Source: Candidatus Kapaibacterium sp. (GTDB taxonomy: Bacteria > Bacteroidota > Ignavibacteria > Kapaibacteriales > NICIL-2). Taken from it: 64,000 nt of DNA. The notes below the pieces were generated by a model. The model did no database searches. It was not told the origin of the DNA and saw only the letters and a list, made by a program, of their open reading frames with translations. Shown piece by piece: positions 1 through 9,385 of this stretch. The translations under genes were made by a program, and so were the position numbers. Location of the stretch: the NCBI GenBank assembly GCA_026003475.1, contig BPHJ01000001.1, positions 186,001-250,000 on the forward strand. The letters run 5' to 3'. Positions within the stretch are counted from its first letter, which is position 1. Every line of letters begins with the position of its first letter.

Positions 1-1555
1 GTTGCATGCTGTCGGCGACTTCGAGGATACGACTGACTGTTTTGTGGAGAACGTCGGGCTTGGCTACTGTCTTGGGATGACGCAGGACTTCTGCTGAAAG
101 CTTGATGCTTGCAACCAGGTTTTTGAGGTCGTGGGTGACAATGCTGAGCAGTTCGGAACGCTCGCGGTCGAGGGTATGAAGGCGCTCATTGGCTTGTTGG
201 AGCTGGGCATTGATTGCTGCTGTGTATTGTTGCTGTTGCTCTAATTCAGCGTATGCTTCTTGGAGGGCAGCAGTTTTATCCTGGAGTTCCGCCAGTGCAT
301 TAGCTAACTCGACGTTTCGGAGGCGATAGATCTCCTTTTCGCGAGCATCCCGCTCGATGCGATGGCGGATCTCCATGACCGAGACCAGTTTTTCTGTATC
401 CTCGGCAAGCACTTTGCGGCGGAGTTCTGTGCCACGTCGGTAAAATGCCAGTGCCGTTTGGAAGTGTCCCATCTGTTCGAGGATGCAAGAGACTTCCTCG
501 CAGAGTTCGGCTTCGACCAAATTCGATTGGATTTGGCGTGCAATTTCGATCGCTTGCTTATAGTAGCGGAGCGATCGTTTGGGAGTGGTGCTATCGCGAT
601 AGCAGCGGGCAATGCTACTGAGGACATCGAGTACGTCGCTATCGGCATTGATGCGGCGAAACAGCGCTAATGCCATTGCCATATGCGACAGAGCCGTTGG
701 GTAGTCCCCGCGGTGGTGATGGGCTTGCCCGATCAAGTAAATCGTGGTAGCTACGTGGTAGTCACTGCCGAGCTGATGTGCTTGATGCAATGCATGCGAA
801 AGATGGGTCAGTGCATCATCGGGGCGCCCAAGCTTGAGGTAAATCCGTCCGAGGTTTCCCAGTGTTACCAGAACTTCATCCTGCCTGCCTTGGTGAGTGA
901 GCCAGGAGAGGGCCTGCTCGGTGTAGTGGAGAGCAGTTTCATAGTGTCCGAGTTGGTAGTACACACTGCCGATGTTGTTTGCTGTGATAGCAACGCCATA
1001 GTGATCGCCGACGGCTTCTTGCAGCTCGAGTGCTTTGAGGTAGTGGTCGAGTGCTAAGTCGAGTTGCCCGATTGCTTGGTAGGTCGAGGCAATGTTGGTG
1101 TGGACGGATGCGGTGAGTTTCTTGTCGCCCGCTTCTTGGCGTAGGGTTAGGGCAGTGTTTAGGTGCAGCAATGCTTTGTCGTACCGACCGAGCTTGAAGT
1201 AGGAGCCTGCCAGAGCTGTTGCGGCGCGAGCAGCTTCGTTGCGGTCGCCGAGTTTTTGGTAGGTCGTTAGCGCATGCTCGATATTCTCGATGGCACGATC
1301 ATAGTTTTCGTCGGCGTAGTCGGCATAACCGAGGATGAGTGCTGCGTCGGCAATGCCTTTGGGGTAGGCGCTGCGTTGCGAAAGTTCGAGTGCTCGCTGC
1401 GCATAGACCGCTGCCTGCTGCGGCTGCTGGCGCTGCAGTTGCCGTGCGCGAGAAACGAGCAGCTCGACGCGTGCATAATCGTCGGGCGCTTGCTCCAACA
1501 AAGACTCCAACGCTGCATCGCTGGCGATGTCGCGCTCGGATGCCGGTGCTTGCAT
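1..1555 (-). CDS. TPR-repeat sensor histidine kinase (partial, 3' end outside window)
   Basis: The minus-strand frame stays open from an ATG at 1555 to the left edge, about 518 codons. The first ~360 residues are a run of tetratricopeptide repeats with typical W/Y-L-G-x-A-Y and A-L-x-x-Y-x-x-A-L patterns. A coiled-coil linker rich in Glu and Gln follows, then a HisKA H-box reading IVTHDLKNLVASIK, where the His is the phospho-acceptor. The ATP-binding domain must lie beyond the edge. No signal peptide or transmembrane segment is seen, so this is probably a cytoplasmic kinase sensing a protein or small-molecule ligand through its repeats. In-frame codons upstream of 1555 include a GTG, so the start is not certain. 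A TAnnTTTG promoter lies about 75 bases upstream. The signal sensed is unknown. Confidence 0.85.
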   Translation of the reverse strand, partial: MQAPASERDIASDAALESLLEQAPDDYARVELLVSRARQLQRQQPQQAAVYAQRALELSQRSAYPKGIADAALILGYADYADENYDRAIENIEHALTTYQKLGDRNEAARAATALAGSYFKLGRYDKALLHLNTALTLRQEAGDKKLTASVHTNIASTYQAIGQLDLALDHYLKALELQEAVGDHYGVAITANNIGSVYYQLGHYETALHYTEQALSWLTHQGRQDEVLVTLGNLGRIYLKLGRPDDALTHLSHALHQAHQLGSDYHVATTIYLIGQAHHHRGDYPTALSHMAMALALFRRINADSDVLDVLSSIARCYRDSTTPKRSLRYYKQAIEIARQIQSNLVEAELCEEVSCILEQMGHFQTALAFYRRGTELRRKVLAEDTEKLVSVMEIRHRIERDAREKEIYRLRNVELANALAELQDKTAALQEAYAELEQQQQYTAAINAQLQQANERLHTLDRERSELLSIVTHDLKNLVASIKLSAEVLRHPKTVAKPDVLHKTVSRILEVADSMQ

Positions 1556-1627
1556 GCACGCACTTGCGAAAGGTTTGCGGTTATCGGGCACATTCCTGCT
1601 GCAAAGAATGCGCCGGCTGGCTGGGTG

Positions 1628-1660
1628 CAAAGATAGCACCTACGGGTACTGTCAGACAAG
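1628..1660 (-). promoter_or_regulatory. Bacteroidota-type promoter for the TPR kinase
   Basis: On the minus strand TATCTTTG (1635-1628) matches the TAnnTTTG -7 element. CTTG (1660-1657), one base from the TTTG -33 element, lies 21 bases upstream. The predicted start of transcription is near 1621, giving a leader of about 65 bases. Confidence 0.6.
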
Positions 1661-1668
1661 TGGTCTGC

Positions 1669-2316
1669 TTATGCTGGCAGCACGAGCAGTTGATCGCCGA
1701 TTTGCATGCCGATATGTTGCGTGCGACGGCCAATCCGAAGAACCAAGGTTCCATCGAAGGGAAGGCGCTCGCGGAGCTCGATGATCTGTCCCAAGGCTAA
1801 GTCCAGATACTCCAACTGGCGCAGCAACTCATCGGCTGTTGACTTGAGACCAGCAATACGGTAACGCCCTGGTTCCTGCTGGGATAACACCTGCTCTGGG
1901 CGCGGTGGCACGCTGCCGTCTTTTTGCGGAATCGGATCTCCATGCGGGTCGTAGGCGGGCTTACCCAAGAACACATCCAAACGATCGGCTAAGTCTGGAA
2001 TGGCAATGTGCTCGAGCTCCTCTGCGATGCGGTGAACTTCGTCCCAGCGGTAGCCAAGTTTATCGTGGAGAAACACCTCCCAAAGACGATGCCGACGAAC
2101 AACCTCGATAGCTGCACGCCGACCGGCAGCCGTTAGACGAATGCCTGCATTGCGGCTGTAGGTCACAAGCTTTGCAGCAGCTAACTTCCGCACCATCGCC
2201 AGCGCCGAGGCGGGACTGATCCCCAACTGTTTTGCCAAGCGTTGGAGCGTCACCTTCCCGTCACCAGCAAGATGCCAGAGCGCCTTCAGATAGTTTTCCT
2301 GCGATAGAGTTGGCAT
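1669..2316 (-). CDS. DtxR/MntR-family metal-dependent transcriptional regulator
   Basis: This 215-residue protein has the DtxR layout: a winged helix-turn-helix (about 1-60), a metal-binding dimerisation helix region (61-140) and a C-terminal SH3/FeoA-like domain (about 145-215). The primary metal site reads E99-x-x-E102-H103, with H76, E80 and H95 as further candidate ligands. A Glu at position 99, where iron-sensing DtxR/IdeR has Cys, resembles manganese-sensing MntR, while N8 and K11 differ from Bacillus MntR (D8, E11). Whether the metal is Fe or Mn therefore stays open. The gene is divergent from a TonB-dependent receptor, with a palindromic operator in the 92-base gap, so it probably controls itself and the receptor. 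It starts at an ATG. Confidence 0.88.
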   Translation of the reverse strand: MPTLSQENYLKALWHLAGDGKVTLQRLAKQLGISPASALAMVRKLAAAKLVTYSRNAGIRLTAAGRRAAIEVVRRHRLWEVFLHDKLGYRWDEVHRIAEELEHIAIPDLADRLDVFLGKPAYDPHGDPIPQKDGSVPPRPEQVLSQQEPGRYRIAGLKSTADELLRQLEYLDLALGQIIELRERLPFDGTLVLRIGRRTQHIGMQIGDQLLVLPA

Positions 2317-2348
2317 TGAATGTAGAGGGAAGACGCATTCACCACGAG

Positions 2349-2356
2349 CAAAAATA
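2349..2356 (-). promoter_or_regulatory. -7 element (TATTTTTG) of the DtxR/MntR-type gene
   Basis: The minus strand reads TATTTTTG, a full TAnnTTTG match, 33 bases upstream of the regulator's ATG. No convincing TTTG is found at the usual -33 distance. The nearby palindrome at 2378-2395 falls in the region where RNA polymerase would bind, consistent with autorepression. Confidence 0.5.
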
Positions 2357-2377
2357 GGACAAAATGCAAATTGTGTA

Positions 2378-2395
2378 TTTTAGCTGCAACTAAAA
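2378..2395. promoter_or_regulatory. Palindromic operator, probable DtxR/MntR binding site
   Basis: The sequence TTTTAGCTGCAACTAAAA is an inverted repeat in which 16 of 18 positions are symmetric: TTTTAG and CTAAAA arms around CTGCAA. It sits 14 bases before the TonB receptor's start codon and 62 bases upstream of the divergent regulator gene. Its TTAG...CTAA core resembles known DtxR-family boxes. Assignment to this regulator rests on position and symmetry only. Confidence 0.6.
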
Positions 2396-2408
2396 AGTAA
2401 TTTATTGC

Positions 2409-4466
2409 ATGACTAATACAATGAATGGTATTGCGCTCATTCTTTGGATACTAGTGATAGTGTCCTCTGGCATCATGCTGTGTGCGAGCACCGTGCACGA
2501 TAGTACTGCACGAATGTACCACAGCAAAGAGCTTGTTGTGACAGCAACGCGCTCGCCGATAGAGCGATCGGCAACGCCCACGCTCGTTACGACACTGTCG
2601 AGCACATTGCTCCGGCAGTTGGGAGAGCCATCACTGGGGACTGTGCTCTGCTATGCACCGGCGGCACGAGTGGAAGTCAACTGTCAGACGTGCAACTATT
2701 CCCAAGTGCGTCTCAATGGCTTGGCGGGATCGTACACCCAGCTCCTCATCAATGGCAGACCAATTATCTCGCCGCTGGTGGCGCTCTACGGTTTGGACCA
2801 ATTCCCGACAGCAATGCTTGATCGGATCGAAGTTCTTCGTGGGTCGGCGTCGGTGCTCTACGGCTCATCTGCGATTGCTGGAGTGGTCAATCTTATCACA
2901 CGGGAGCAGTGGCACAGCAGCGCATCAGTGAACTCGACGCTGTCCCTCATTGGGGGGACTGCTCTCGAGAATATGTCCTCGGCAACACTGCTGCTGGGCG
3001 ATGACGACGAGCGCATTCCATCGCTGGCGGTGATTGCTCACCGACGCACTCGTGATGGGTACGATGCTAACAGCGACGGCTTCACCGAACTTGCCCAGCT
3101 CCGAACCACAGGCATAGGTGTCGAAACACGTATGGGCACCGATACCGTGGGTGCCTTCCATGCGAGTATCGTATTGCTTGGCGAAGAGCGACGCGGTGGC
3201 AATCGCCTAGACCTGCCCCCGGATCGTGCTGACCAAGCTGAATATCGAAACCACGACATTACCTTCTTCACAACCGACTACGCGTACCGTTTGGGGAAGC
3301 ATCGCCTGGATGGATATGCAGCACTTACCACGACCACTCGTATTCACTACACTGGTGTGGATCATGCCGATGGGTGGGGGCGGACGCAGAGCACAAGCGG
3401 AATTGTTGGTATCCAAGATGCCATTGCATTCGATTCGCAGTTCCTTGAACAGATACAAATTGGCGCTGAGTACCAATTCGAGCGTACCACCGATGCAATC
3501 GAATCCTATGGCTATGCCATTGACCAACGCATCAGACAAAAGAGTCTCTTCGCACAAGCAATAGTCGGATGGGTCCCTGAGTGGACTGCGCTTGTTGGTC
3601 TCCGAACAACTTGGCATAGCGCGCTCGATCGTCCCGTTGTCCTAACGCGGTTGGGGATGCTCTGGAAGCCATCGTCGTGGTGGGATGTGCGCTTCAACTA
3701 CGGAGAAGGGTTCCGTGCTCCGCAAGCCTTCGAAACCGATATGCACATTGCCTTCGCAAGCGGAGGAGTGTCGTTGATTCGTATTGATCCTGCATTGCAG
3801 CAGGAAAGCGCACGCAGCATCACCCTCTCGATCAGCGGCAGGATCAGCAACGATGACCTGGCCTGTGAGGCAAGCGTGGATGGATTTGCAACCTGGCTTC
3901 GAGGTACCTTCGTGCTTGCCGATGCAGGTATGGACACGAATGGTAACCGTACTCTGCTCCGTACCAACGGTAGCAATGCACAGGTGACTGGTATCACTGC
4001 GGAGGTCTATGCTCTCTGGCAAGGATTCGAGATGACAGCCTCGGCAACGATTCAGCAAAGCTGGTTTGATGAGCCAGTGCGATGGTCCCTGCGTATGGCT
4101 CCTGAGAGTCGCTTTCTGCGAACACCGAATGTCTATGGGTCCGTTACACTCCGCGCACAACTTTCCGATCGGTGGGAAGCGCTGGCAACCGGTATCATGA
4201 CTGGTTCGATGCTTGTTCCACATCTTGGCGTTGTGGCCGATGAGCTGGTGCACACCCCGCTGATGTTCGATTGCAGTCTGACGATTCGCTGGCAACTGAC
4301 CGAGAGATCTTCTGGGATCGGTGCGCTCTCGCTCGGTGCAAAGGTGAGCAACCTGTTCGATGCCTATCAACGGGACTTCGACCGCGGGCGCTACCGCGAT
4401 AGCAACTATGTATGGGGACCACCACAACCGCGTACGGTTGCTGTCGAAGTGCAGTGGAGCAGGTAG
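2409..4466 (+). CDS. TonB-dependent outer-membrane receptor (metal, haem or cobalamin type)
   Basis: The 685-residue protein starts with a hydrophobic signal sequence (about 6-26). A TonB-box-like segment (KELVVTATRS, 40-49) follows, then a plug domain and a C-terminal 22-strand-type beta-barrel ending in an aromatic/basic strand. The plug carries a C92-x-x-C95 pair followed by SQVRLNGL, a signature seen in HmuR/BtuB-like receptors of Bacteroidota. The segments DRIEVLRG and SSAIAGVVN are standard plug motifs. It imports a scarce nutrient using TonB energy. Divergence from a DtxR/MntR-type regulator suggests iron, haem or manganese rather than sugars. No SusD partner or ABC transporter is next to it. 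The substrate cannot be read from sequence. Confidence 0.88.
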   Translation: MTNTMNGIALILWILVIVSSGIMLCASTVHDSTARMYHSKELVVTATRSPIERSATPTLVTTLSSTLLRQLGEPSLGTVLCYAPAARVEVNCQTCNYSQVRLNGLAGSYTQLLINGRPIISPLVALYGLDQFPTAMLDRIEVLRGSASVLYGSSAIAGVVNLITREQWHSSASVNSTLSLIGGTALENMSSATLLLGDDDERIPSLAVIAHRRTRDGYDANSDGFTELAQLRTTGIGVETRMGTDTVGAFHASIVLLGEERRGGNRLDLPPDRADQAEYRNHDITFFTTDYAYRLGKHRLDGYAALTTTTRIHYTGVDHADGWGRTQSTSGIVGIQDAIAFDSQFLEQIQIGAEYQFERTTDAIESYGYAIDQRIRQKSLFAQAIVGWVPEWTALVGLRTTWHSALDRPVVLTRLGMLWKPSSWWDVRFNYGEGFRAPQAFETDMHIAFASGGVSLIRIDPALQQESARSITLSISGRISNDDLACEASVDGFATWLRGTFVLADAGMDTNGNRTLLRTNGSNAQVTGITAEVYALWQGFEMTASATIQQSWFDEPVRWSLRMAPESRFLRTPNVYGSVTLRAQLSDRWEALATGIMTGSMLVPHLGVVADELVHTPLMFDCSLTIRWQLTERSSGIGALSLGAKVSNLFDAYQRDFDRGRYRDSNYVWGPPQPRTVAVEVQWSR

Positions 4467-4468
4467 TC

Positions 4469-6943
4469 CTATCGTTCCAGTCGCAAAAACGGCAGTGCCC
4501 ACCGATGGGTATCGCTCTGGACACGCAGTATGTACGCGCCATTGGATACGGTGCTCGGTAGGGGAATGGGAAGAACCGTCTCGCCAGAGGGTAGCCACCG
4601 TTCCGTAACGGTCGCCACTGGTTGGCCCAGCGTGTTGACCACAGCGATCGAGAGCTGGACGAGCGGCTTCTCGTTGGTGACATGGAGCCAAATCATCTCG
4701 CCTTCGACGACTGCACTCAGCAGCTCCACTATGGTTGCACGCGGCTCAGGTGCTGATTGGACGTTGCTTGGCTCGGTGATCGTGAAGACTGATGCGCTCT
4801 GCACACTCAGCGATGGGTCCGCCGAGTATCGGAGCCGAACCACTGCACTATCAGTGGGAGTGTTCGGGACTTGCCAGGTCAGTTGTTGTTGGGTTGCATC
4901 GTAGGTGAATTGAATCACCCGCCAGTTGAGACCAGCGTTGGTGGAGTAGTCAATGCGAATGCGATTGATGAAGTCTGAGTGCCACCGAATCGTCTGTTGT
5001 GAGCCAGCAGCCCATCGCTCGCCGCCGTTGGGAGCAAGAAGTTCTAACACTGGCTGACCAATTGCGAAGGGCCCGCTCTGACCATAGACGCTTGCGTCGT
5101 CGGCGTTGAGGACGCGGACAATGGCGTTCGATGTCGGACGCGATGGGATCGTCCATTGGTACTGTTGGGACTGCGTGCGCTGGGTTAGGGTGTCCCACTG
5201 CATTCCGCCGTCGAGGGAGACCAGGACGCGGAAGGCTGTTACCAGGGTGCCAACCCAACGGATCGTGAGTGCCTCGCCAAAGCCGTATCGATCACCGCCG
5301 GCGGGTGTTTGGACCTGGATGTCCGGCACTAAGATTGCAAAGCTGGCGGCTGTGGTGTCTCCTACGGTAGGCCTTGTTTCATCGAAAACACGGAGCCACA
5401 CTGTCGGCATATTCTGTGCCGGTAGCATCCAGGTGTACTGCTGATTTGCAGCGGGAACGTTGCTTGCCAGGCGCGTCCATGTACGGAGACTATCGGTCGA
5501 GTATTCAATTGCTACGGACTGGACCTGAGCCGACGTCCAACGAATCTCGAGATCAGATCCACCAGTGAACTGCTGATTTCCAACAGGATGCTGGAGCAAC
5601 ACCAGCGGCGAAGATGGCTGACGAAGGCAATTGCTGGCGCGGCTATTGCGAATGACGTTGGCAACTTTAGAGCGAAAGGTGAGTTCGACGCTCGACTGAA
5701 TCAAGTGGCAGTAGCTCATGATGCTGCCGCCATTCCATGACGGTCGGGGTGTGATTGGTGAACGGTAACATGCGTCGGCAATCGGAGGATTGCCCGTCTG
5801 TGTCACGCACGTATCCAATGGCGGTGCCCAATAGCAATCGTGTGTGTGCGGAGCGCCGAAGATATGGCCGATCTCGTGGGCAACGACCATCACGTCCCAT
5901 GTGTAGTTGAGCGTCGGGTAGGTGTACGTTCCGCGGATACCGCTGACGCTATACGCCGAGCCACGATTGCACAATGTTCCCAAGCGAGCAATTCCTCCAA
6001 CGTCCGTTGAGCTGGGGGAGGTCATGACGTGCACCAAATCGCGCGGCACACTTGCCCAGTTGCGGTTCCAATACTGCGACACTTCACCAAGGAGTGCGGC
6101 AATATCGGAGTCGTTTTGGTACGGGTCTTCTTCACCATTGGGTGGTTCGGTCCAAATCAGCACCCACGAAACGTAGAGCGTAATATTGACCTCGTCTTCG
6201 TAGATGCGGCTTGCCATCGAGAACACGGCAGCTACATAGGAGGCAACCCGCTCGGTGCTTCGACCGAGCCGTTGGTAGAGCGATGTCGTGGTTTCCACCG
6301 CTACGTTTGCCTGGAGCAGCGGGGAAAACCCGAGCACCTCCGGTGTTGGTTTCTGCAGATGGGCAAGCTGTTGGGCATACTCCGGAAGTTCCGCGGCTGA
6401 ACATACCCAGTGCCAAAGACTCTCTTCGTTGGTGGAAGTGGTCAGGATATGCTCTTCCTGGTTTGCATTGGTTGTGCCGGTTGGTTCGATACTGTACATG
6501 GTGCCGTCGCTGCGGCGAATGAGGGCATAGAGCTGACCATCAATGATGCTTACCCACAGGTGAGAATTGTCTTCGGTGCTAATTGTGCCACTGAAGGAAT
6601 ACTGCGTTGGTCCGGCAAGCGGACGTAACTCGGCAGGCTGACCATCGTGGGGAGCACGGACACCAAGCCACCATTGAGTTTGCCCATCCACAACCGATCG
6701 CGTGCGTTGAAGGTGAACAGTACGGGTTTCCCCCATTCCGACGGGGAAGTCTGTGATTTCCATCTCTTGCGCTGGCATTGTCGCCACTGCCGAGAGCATT
6801 GGCTTGTTGACCCAGTACGTCGCTGTCTGCACGCGGGCAGCTTTCAATGCCGATAGCTCCATGAATAAGCGCGCACTGATGGGTTCTTGAGCATCTGCAC
6901 TGGCAAACAGCAACGCAAGTGCAGCAACGACAACATATCGCAT
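4469..6943 (-). CDS. Secreted reprolysin-like metzincin protease with T9SS sorting tail
   Basis: The 824-residue protein begins with a signal peptide (MRYVVVAALALLFASADA). Zinc ligands appear as H356-E-x-x-H360-x-x-G-x-x-H366, the metzincin consensus HExxHxxGxxH, so the catalytic base is E357. The preceding ~200 residues fit an M12-type catalytic fold. Repeated beta-sandwich segments follow, containing GGERW- and GGDRY-like motifs, about 100 residues each. The last ~80 residues resemble the T9SS type A sorting domain (QLSIAVVNTLGQPV ... SNGAYILRVQ). The protein should be exported by Sec, then carried across the outer membrane by the type IX system and released or anchored at the surface. It ends three bases from the convergent TonB receptor. 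Its substrate is unknown. Confidence 0.88.
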   Translation of the reverse strand: MRYVVVAALALLFASADAQEPISARLFMELSALKAARVQTATYWVNKPMLSAVATMPAQEMEITDFPVGMGETRTVHLQRTRSVVDGQTQWWLGVRAPHDGQPAELRPLAGPTQYSFSGTISTEDNSHLWVSIIDGQLYALIRRSDGTMYSIEPTGTTNANQEEHILTTSTNEESLWHWVCSAAELPEYAQQLAHLQKPTPEVLGFSPLLQANVAVETTTSLYQRLGRSTERVASYVAAVFSMASRIYEDEVNITLYVSWVLIWTEPPNGEEDPYQNDSDIAALLGEVSQYWNRNWASVPRDLVHVMTSPSSTDVGGIARLGTLCNRGSAYSVSGIRGTYTYPTLNYTWDVMVVAHEIGHIFGAPHTHDCYWAPPLDTCVTQTGNPPIADACYRSPITPRPSWNGGSIMSYCHLIQSSVELTFRSKVANVIRNSRASNCLRQPSSPLVLLQHPVGNQQFTGGSDLEIRWTSAQVQSVAIEYSTDSLRTWTRLASNVPAANQQYTWMLPAQNMPTVWLRVFDETRPTVGDTTAASFAILVPDIQVQTPAGGDRYGFGEALTIRWVGTLVTAFRVLVSLDGGMQWDTLTQRTQSQQYQWTIPSRPTSNAIVRVLNADDASVYGQSGPFAIGQPVLELLAPNGGERWAAGSQQTIRWHSDFINRIRIDYSTNAGLNWRVIQFTYDATQQQLTWQVPNTPTDSAVVRLRYSADPSLSVQSASVFTITEPSNVQSAPEPRATIVELLSAVVEGEMIWLHVTNEKPLVQLSIAVVNTLGQPVATVTERWLPSGETVLPIPLPSTVSNGAYILRVQSDTHRWALPFLRLER

Positions 6944-6992
6944 GACGGAATGAACAGAAATGGCTACTCAAGACGAAAATACCATCCAAGGC

Positions 6993-7000
6993 TAAATTTG
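6993..7000 (+). promoter_or_regulatory. -7 element (TAAATTTG) of acs
   Basis: TAAATTTG fits TAnnTTTG and lies 32 bases upstream of the acs start codon in the divergent gap with the protease gene. A good TTTG partner is not visible at the expected distance. Confidence 0.45.
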
Positions 7001-7032
7001 AAACGGTCAACCATCGGTGAGCTTGCGACGCT

Positions 7033-9003
7033 ATGAACCATGAGGCTGCATCAGCGTTGGATTTTTCCAGCGACGTTGTCATTGAGCTGGACCAGTGGCA
7101 CCGCCGCACGACCATTCCCGAAGAGCTCCTGGCTCTTGCCGAGCGTGACATTCCCCAATTCTGGGATCGCATAGCTCGGGATATGCTCGAATGGATTGTG
7201 CCGCCTCAGCAGACACTTCGGTGGGAGCCACTGACTGCTGAGAGCGTGGCACCGGTTGCGCGGTGGTTTGATGGCGGCATACTCAACGTTGCGGTCAACT
7301 GTGTGGATCGGCACATTCGCACATGGCGCCGAAACAAAGCAGCAATCATCTGGGAAGGCGAGCCAGGGGATGTACGCGTGTTGACCTACTACGACCTCTA
7401 TCGCCAAATACAGCGCTTTGCGAACGTCTTGCTCTCGCTCGGTGTACGCAAAGGGGATCGAGTGACGATCTATCTGCCGATGATTCCCGAAGCTGTCATT
7501 GCGATGCTTGCGTGTGCCCGAATTGGCGCGATCCATAGCGTCGTGTTCGGTGGATTTTCCGCTGAGGCTCTCCGCGAACGAATCAATGACTCACAGAGCA
7601 GTGTACTCATTACCGCCGACGGTGGCTGGCGACGGGGGAGCATCGTTCCACTCAAGCGCAACGCTGATCAAGCGCTCGAGCAGTGTCCAAGCATTCGGCA
7701 TGTGGTTGTCGTCCATCGTGGAGTGGAAGACGCCACGCATGTTCCGATGCAGAGTGGGCGAGATCAGTGGTGGCATCGTCTGATGGAGGAAGTCCCGCCG
7801 AGTTGCCCTCCAGAGGCAATGGAGAGCGAAGACCCACTGTTCATCCTCTATACGAGCGGGACAACAGGGAAACCCAAAGGGCAGCTCCATACAACTGCTG
7901 GATATCTGACAGGTGTTACCGCAACGACCCGCTGGGTCTTCGACATTGCCGATGAGGATGTCTATTGGTGCACTGCTGACATCGGCTGGATTACCGGCCA
8001 CAGCTACGTTGTTTATGGGCCGCTTGCCAATGGTGCGACAGTGCTCATGTACGAAGGTGCACCAGATTATCCCGATCGCGATCGCTGGTGGGCGCTCGTT
8101 GAAAAGTACGGTGTGACGATCCTCTACACTGCACCGACGGCGATTCGAACGATGATGCGCTGGGGCGAAGAGTACGTCCAGCGGCACAATCTCGAAAGCC
8201 TTCGGCTGCTCGGCAGCGTGGGAGAGCCGATCAACCCAGAAGCGTGGCTATGGTATTGGGAGAACATCGGTGGCAAGCGCTGTCCGGTTGTGGATACGTG
8301 GTGGCAGACGGAAACTGGGTGTATCGTCATTGCACCGCTGGCGGGACGAACGCCGCTCAAACCTGGGTCGGCGACGTTCCCGTTACCGGGCTTTGCTGCC
8401 GCAGTTGTTGACGAGCGTGGCACACCGTGTCCTGCTGGGGTGCGTGGGTATTTGGTGCTCACTGCGCCGTGGCCTTCGATGTCGCGCACAATCTGGGGTG
8501 ATCCGGAACGCTACATCCAAACGTATTGGTCACGTTTCCCGGGCATGTATGCAACAGGGGATGCAGCAGTCTGCGATGGCGATGGGTTCTTCTGGCTGCT
8601 TGGGCGCACCGACGATGTGCTCAATGTCGCTGGGCATCGTCTCAGTACCATGGAACTCGAAAGCGTCCTCGTCGAGCATCCGGCAGTTGCCGAAGCAGCG
8701 GTGATCGGTCGAACCGATGCAGTCAAGGGACAGGTACCGGTTGCATTTGTCACGGTGCGGGAATCCTTCCCGATACATACAGGACTTGCCGATGAGCTCA
8801 AGGACTACGTCGTCGAACGGATAGGGGCGCTCGCTCGGCCAGCGGAAGTGCATTTTACAGCGGAGCTTCCCAAGACCCGCTCTGGGAAAATAATGCGCCG
8901 ATTGTTGCGAGATATTGCCGAAGGACGCGTGCTTGGCGACACAACCACACTCGCCGATCCAAGCGTTGTGCAGCATCTGGTGCAGCTTTATCGAGAGGAA
9001 TAA
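7033..9003 (+). CDS. acs: Acetyl-CoA synthetase (AMP-forming)
   Basis: At 656 residues it matches the usual ~650-residue length. It converts acetate, ATP and CoA into acetyl-CoA, AMP and pyrophosphate. An N-terminal ACS domain precedes the P-loop [11 protein letters not shown] near residue 280. The acyl-adenylate motif WWQTETG and the C-terminal [11 protein letters not shown] follow. The Lys in the last motif is the catalytic residue that Gcn5-type acetyltransferases and sirtuins modify in characterised enzymes. The start is an ATG with a TAnnTTTG element just upstream. No acetate permease or acetyltransferase gene is adjacent, so it seems to be a single-gene unit. Confidence 0.95.
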   Translation: MNHEAASALDFSSDVVIELDQWHRRTTIPEELLALAERDIPQFWDRIARDMLEWIVPPQQTLRWEPLTAESVAPVARWFDGGILNVAVNCVDRHIRTWRRNKAAIIWEGEPGDVRVLTYYDLYRQIQRFANVLLSLGVRKGDRVTIYLPMIPEAVIAMLACARIGAIHSVVFGGFSAEALRERINDSQSSVLITADGGWRRGSIVPLKRNADQALEQCPSIRHVVVVHRGVEDATHVPMQSGRDQWWHRLMEEVPPSCPPEAMESEDPLFILYTSGTTGKPKGQLHTTAGYLTGVTATTRWVFDIADEDVYWCTADIGWITGHSYVVYGPLANGATVLMYEGAPDYPDRDRWWALVEKYGVTILYTAPTAIRTMMRWGEEYVQRHNLESLRLLGSVGEPINPEAWLWYWENIGGKRCPVVDTWWQTETGCIVIAPLAGRTPLKPGSATFPLPGFAAAVVDERGTPCPAGVRGYLVLTAPWPSMSRTIWGDPERYIQTYWSRFPGMYATGDAAVCDGDGFFWLLGRTDDVLNVAGHRLSTMELESVLVEHPAVAEAAVIGRTDAVKGQVPVAFVTVRESFPIHTGLADELKDYVVERIGALARPAEVHFTAELPKTRSGKIMRRLLRDIAEGRVLGDTTTLADPSVVQHLVQLYREE

Positions 9004-9385
9004 CGTTCACACGCACCAGCGAAGTGCAAAATCACTGAAGCGATTTGTGAATTGGTTCTGAATATTTTCGCGCACGAAGGGTTGAAGGATCAAACTTGCA
9101 GTGTTAGCGGTCTTTGACGCACGCATACTGCAACCGATAAGAAGGCGTACCGATGAACAGCGGTGGTGGTTCTTGCGCAGCGCAGCGATTCCTGCCACCC
9201 GTGTGAAAAGGCGCATTGCTGCCCTGCGATGCACAGGATTATTCTGCTTTTGGAGTAGCCAACATCCTCCTCCAGAAGTAGGGGAGCGTCTCAGACTCTG
9301 TTGGGACCAATGGAGCGTGTGGGAGGTAGAGCATGCAACATCTCTTTGTTTGTTCAACCAATGTTCAACAATCTGGAGTTCAACC
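9004..9385 (+). other. 382-base non-coding leader before the first large T9SS protein
   Basis: No gene is supported here. The reading frame of the downstream protein is open back to 9101, but that extension has no ATG and no recognisable fold, and the signal peptide begins at 9386. Three copies of GTTCAAC occur at 9352, 9363 and 9378, the last ending next to the start codon. I see no clear TAnnTTTG promoter. Confidence 0.5.

Noticed and set aside
1267-1659. Minus-strand frame of 130 codons near 1.3-1.7 kb
   Set aside because: It is out of frame with the TPR kinase, whose repeats are clearly read in another frame across the same bases.
9101-9385. 95-codon N-terminal extension of the 968-residue secreted protein
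   Set aside because: It begins at a non-ATG codon, has no conserved sequence, and would bury the signal peptide that starts at 9386.
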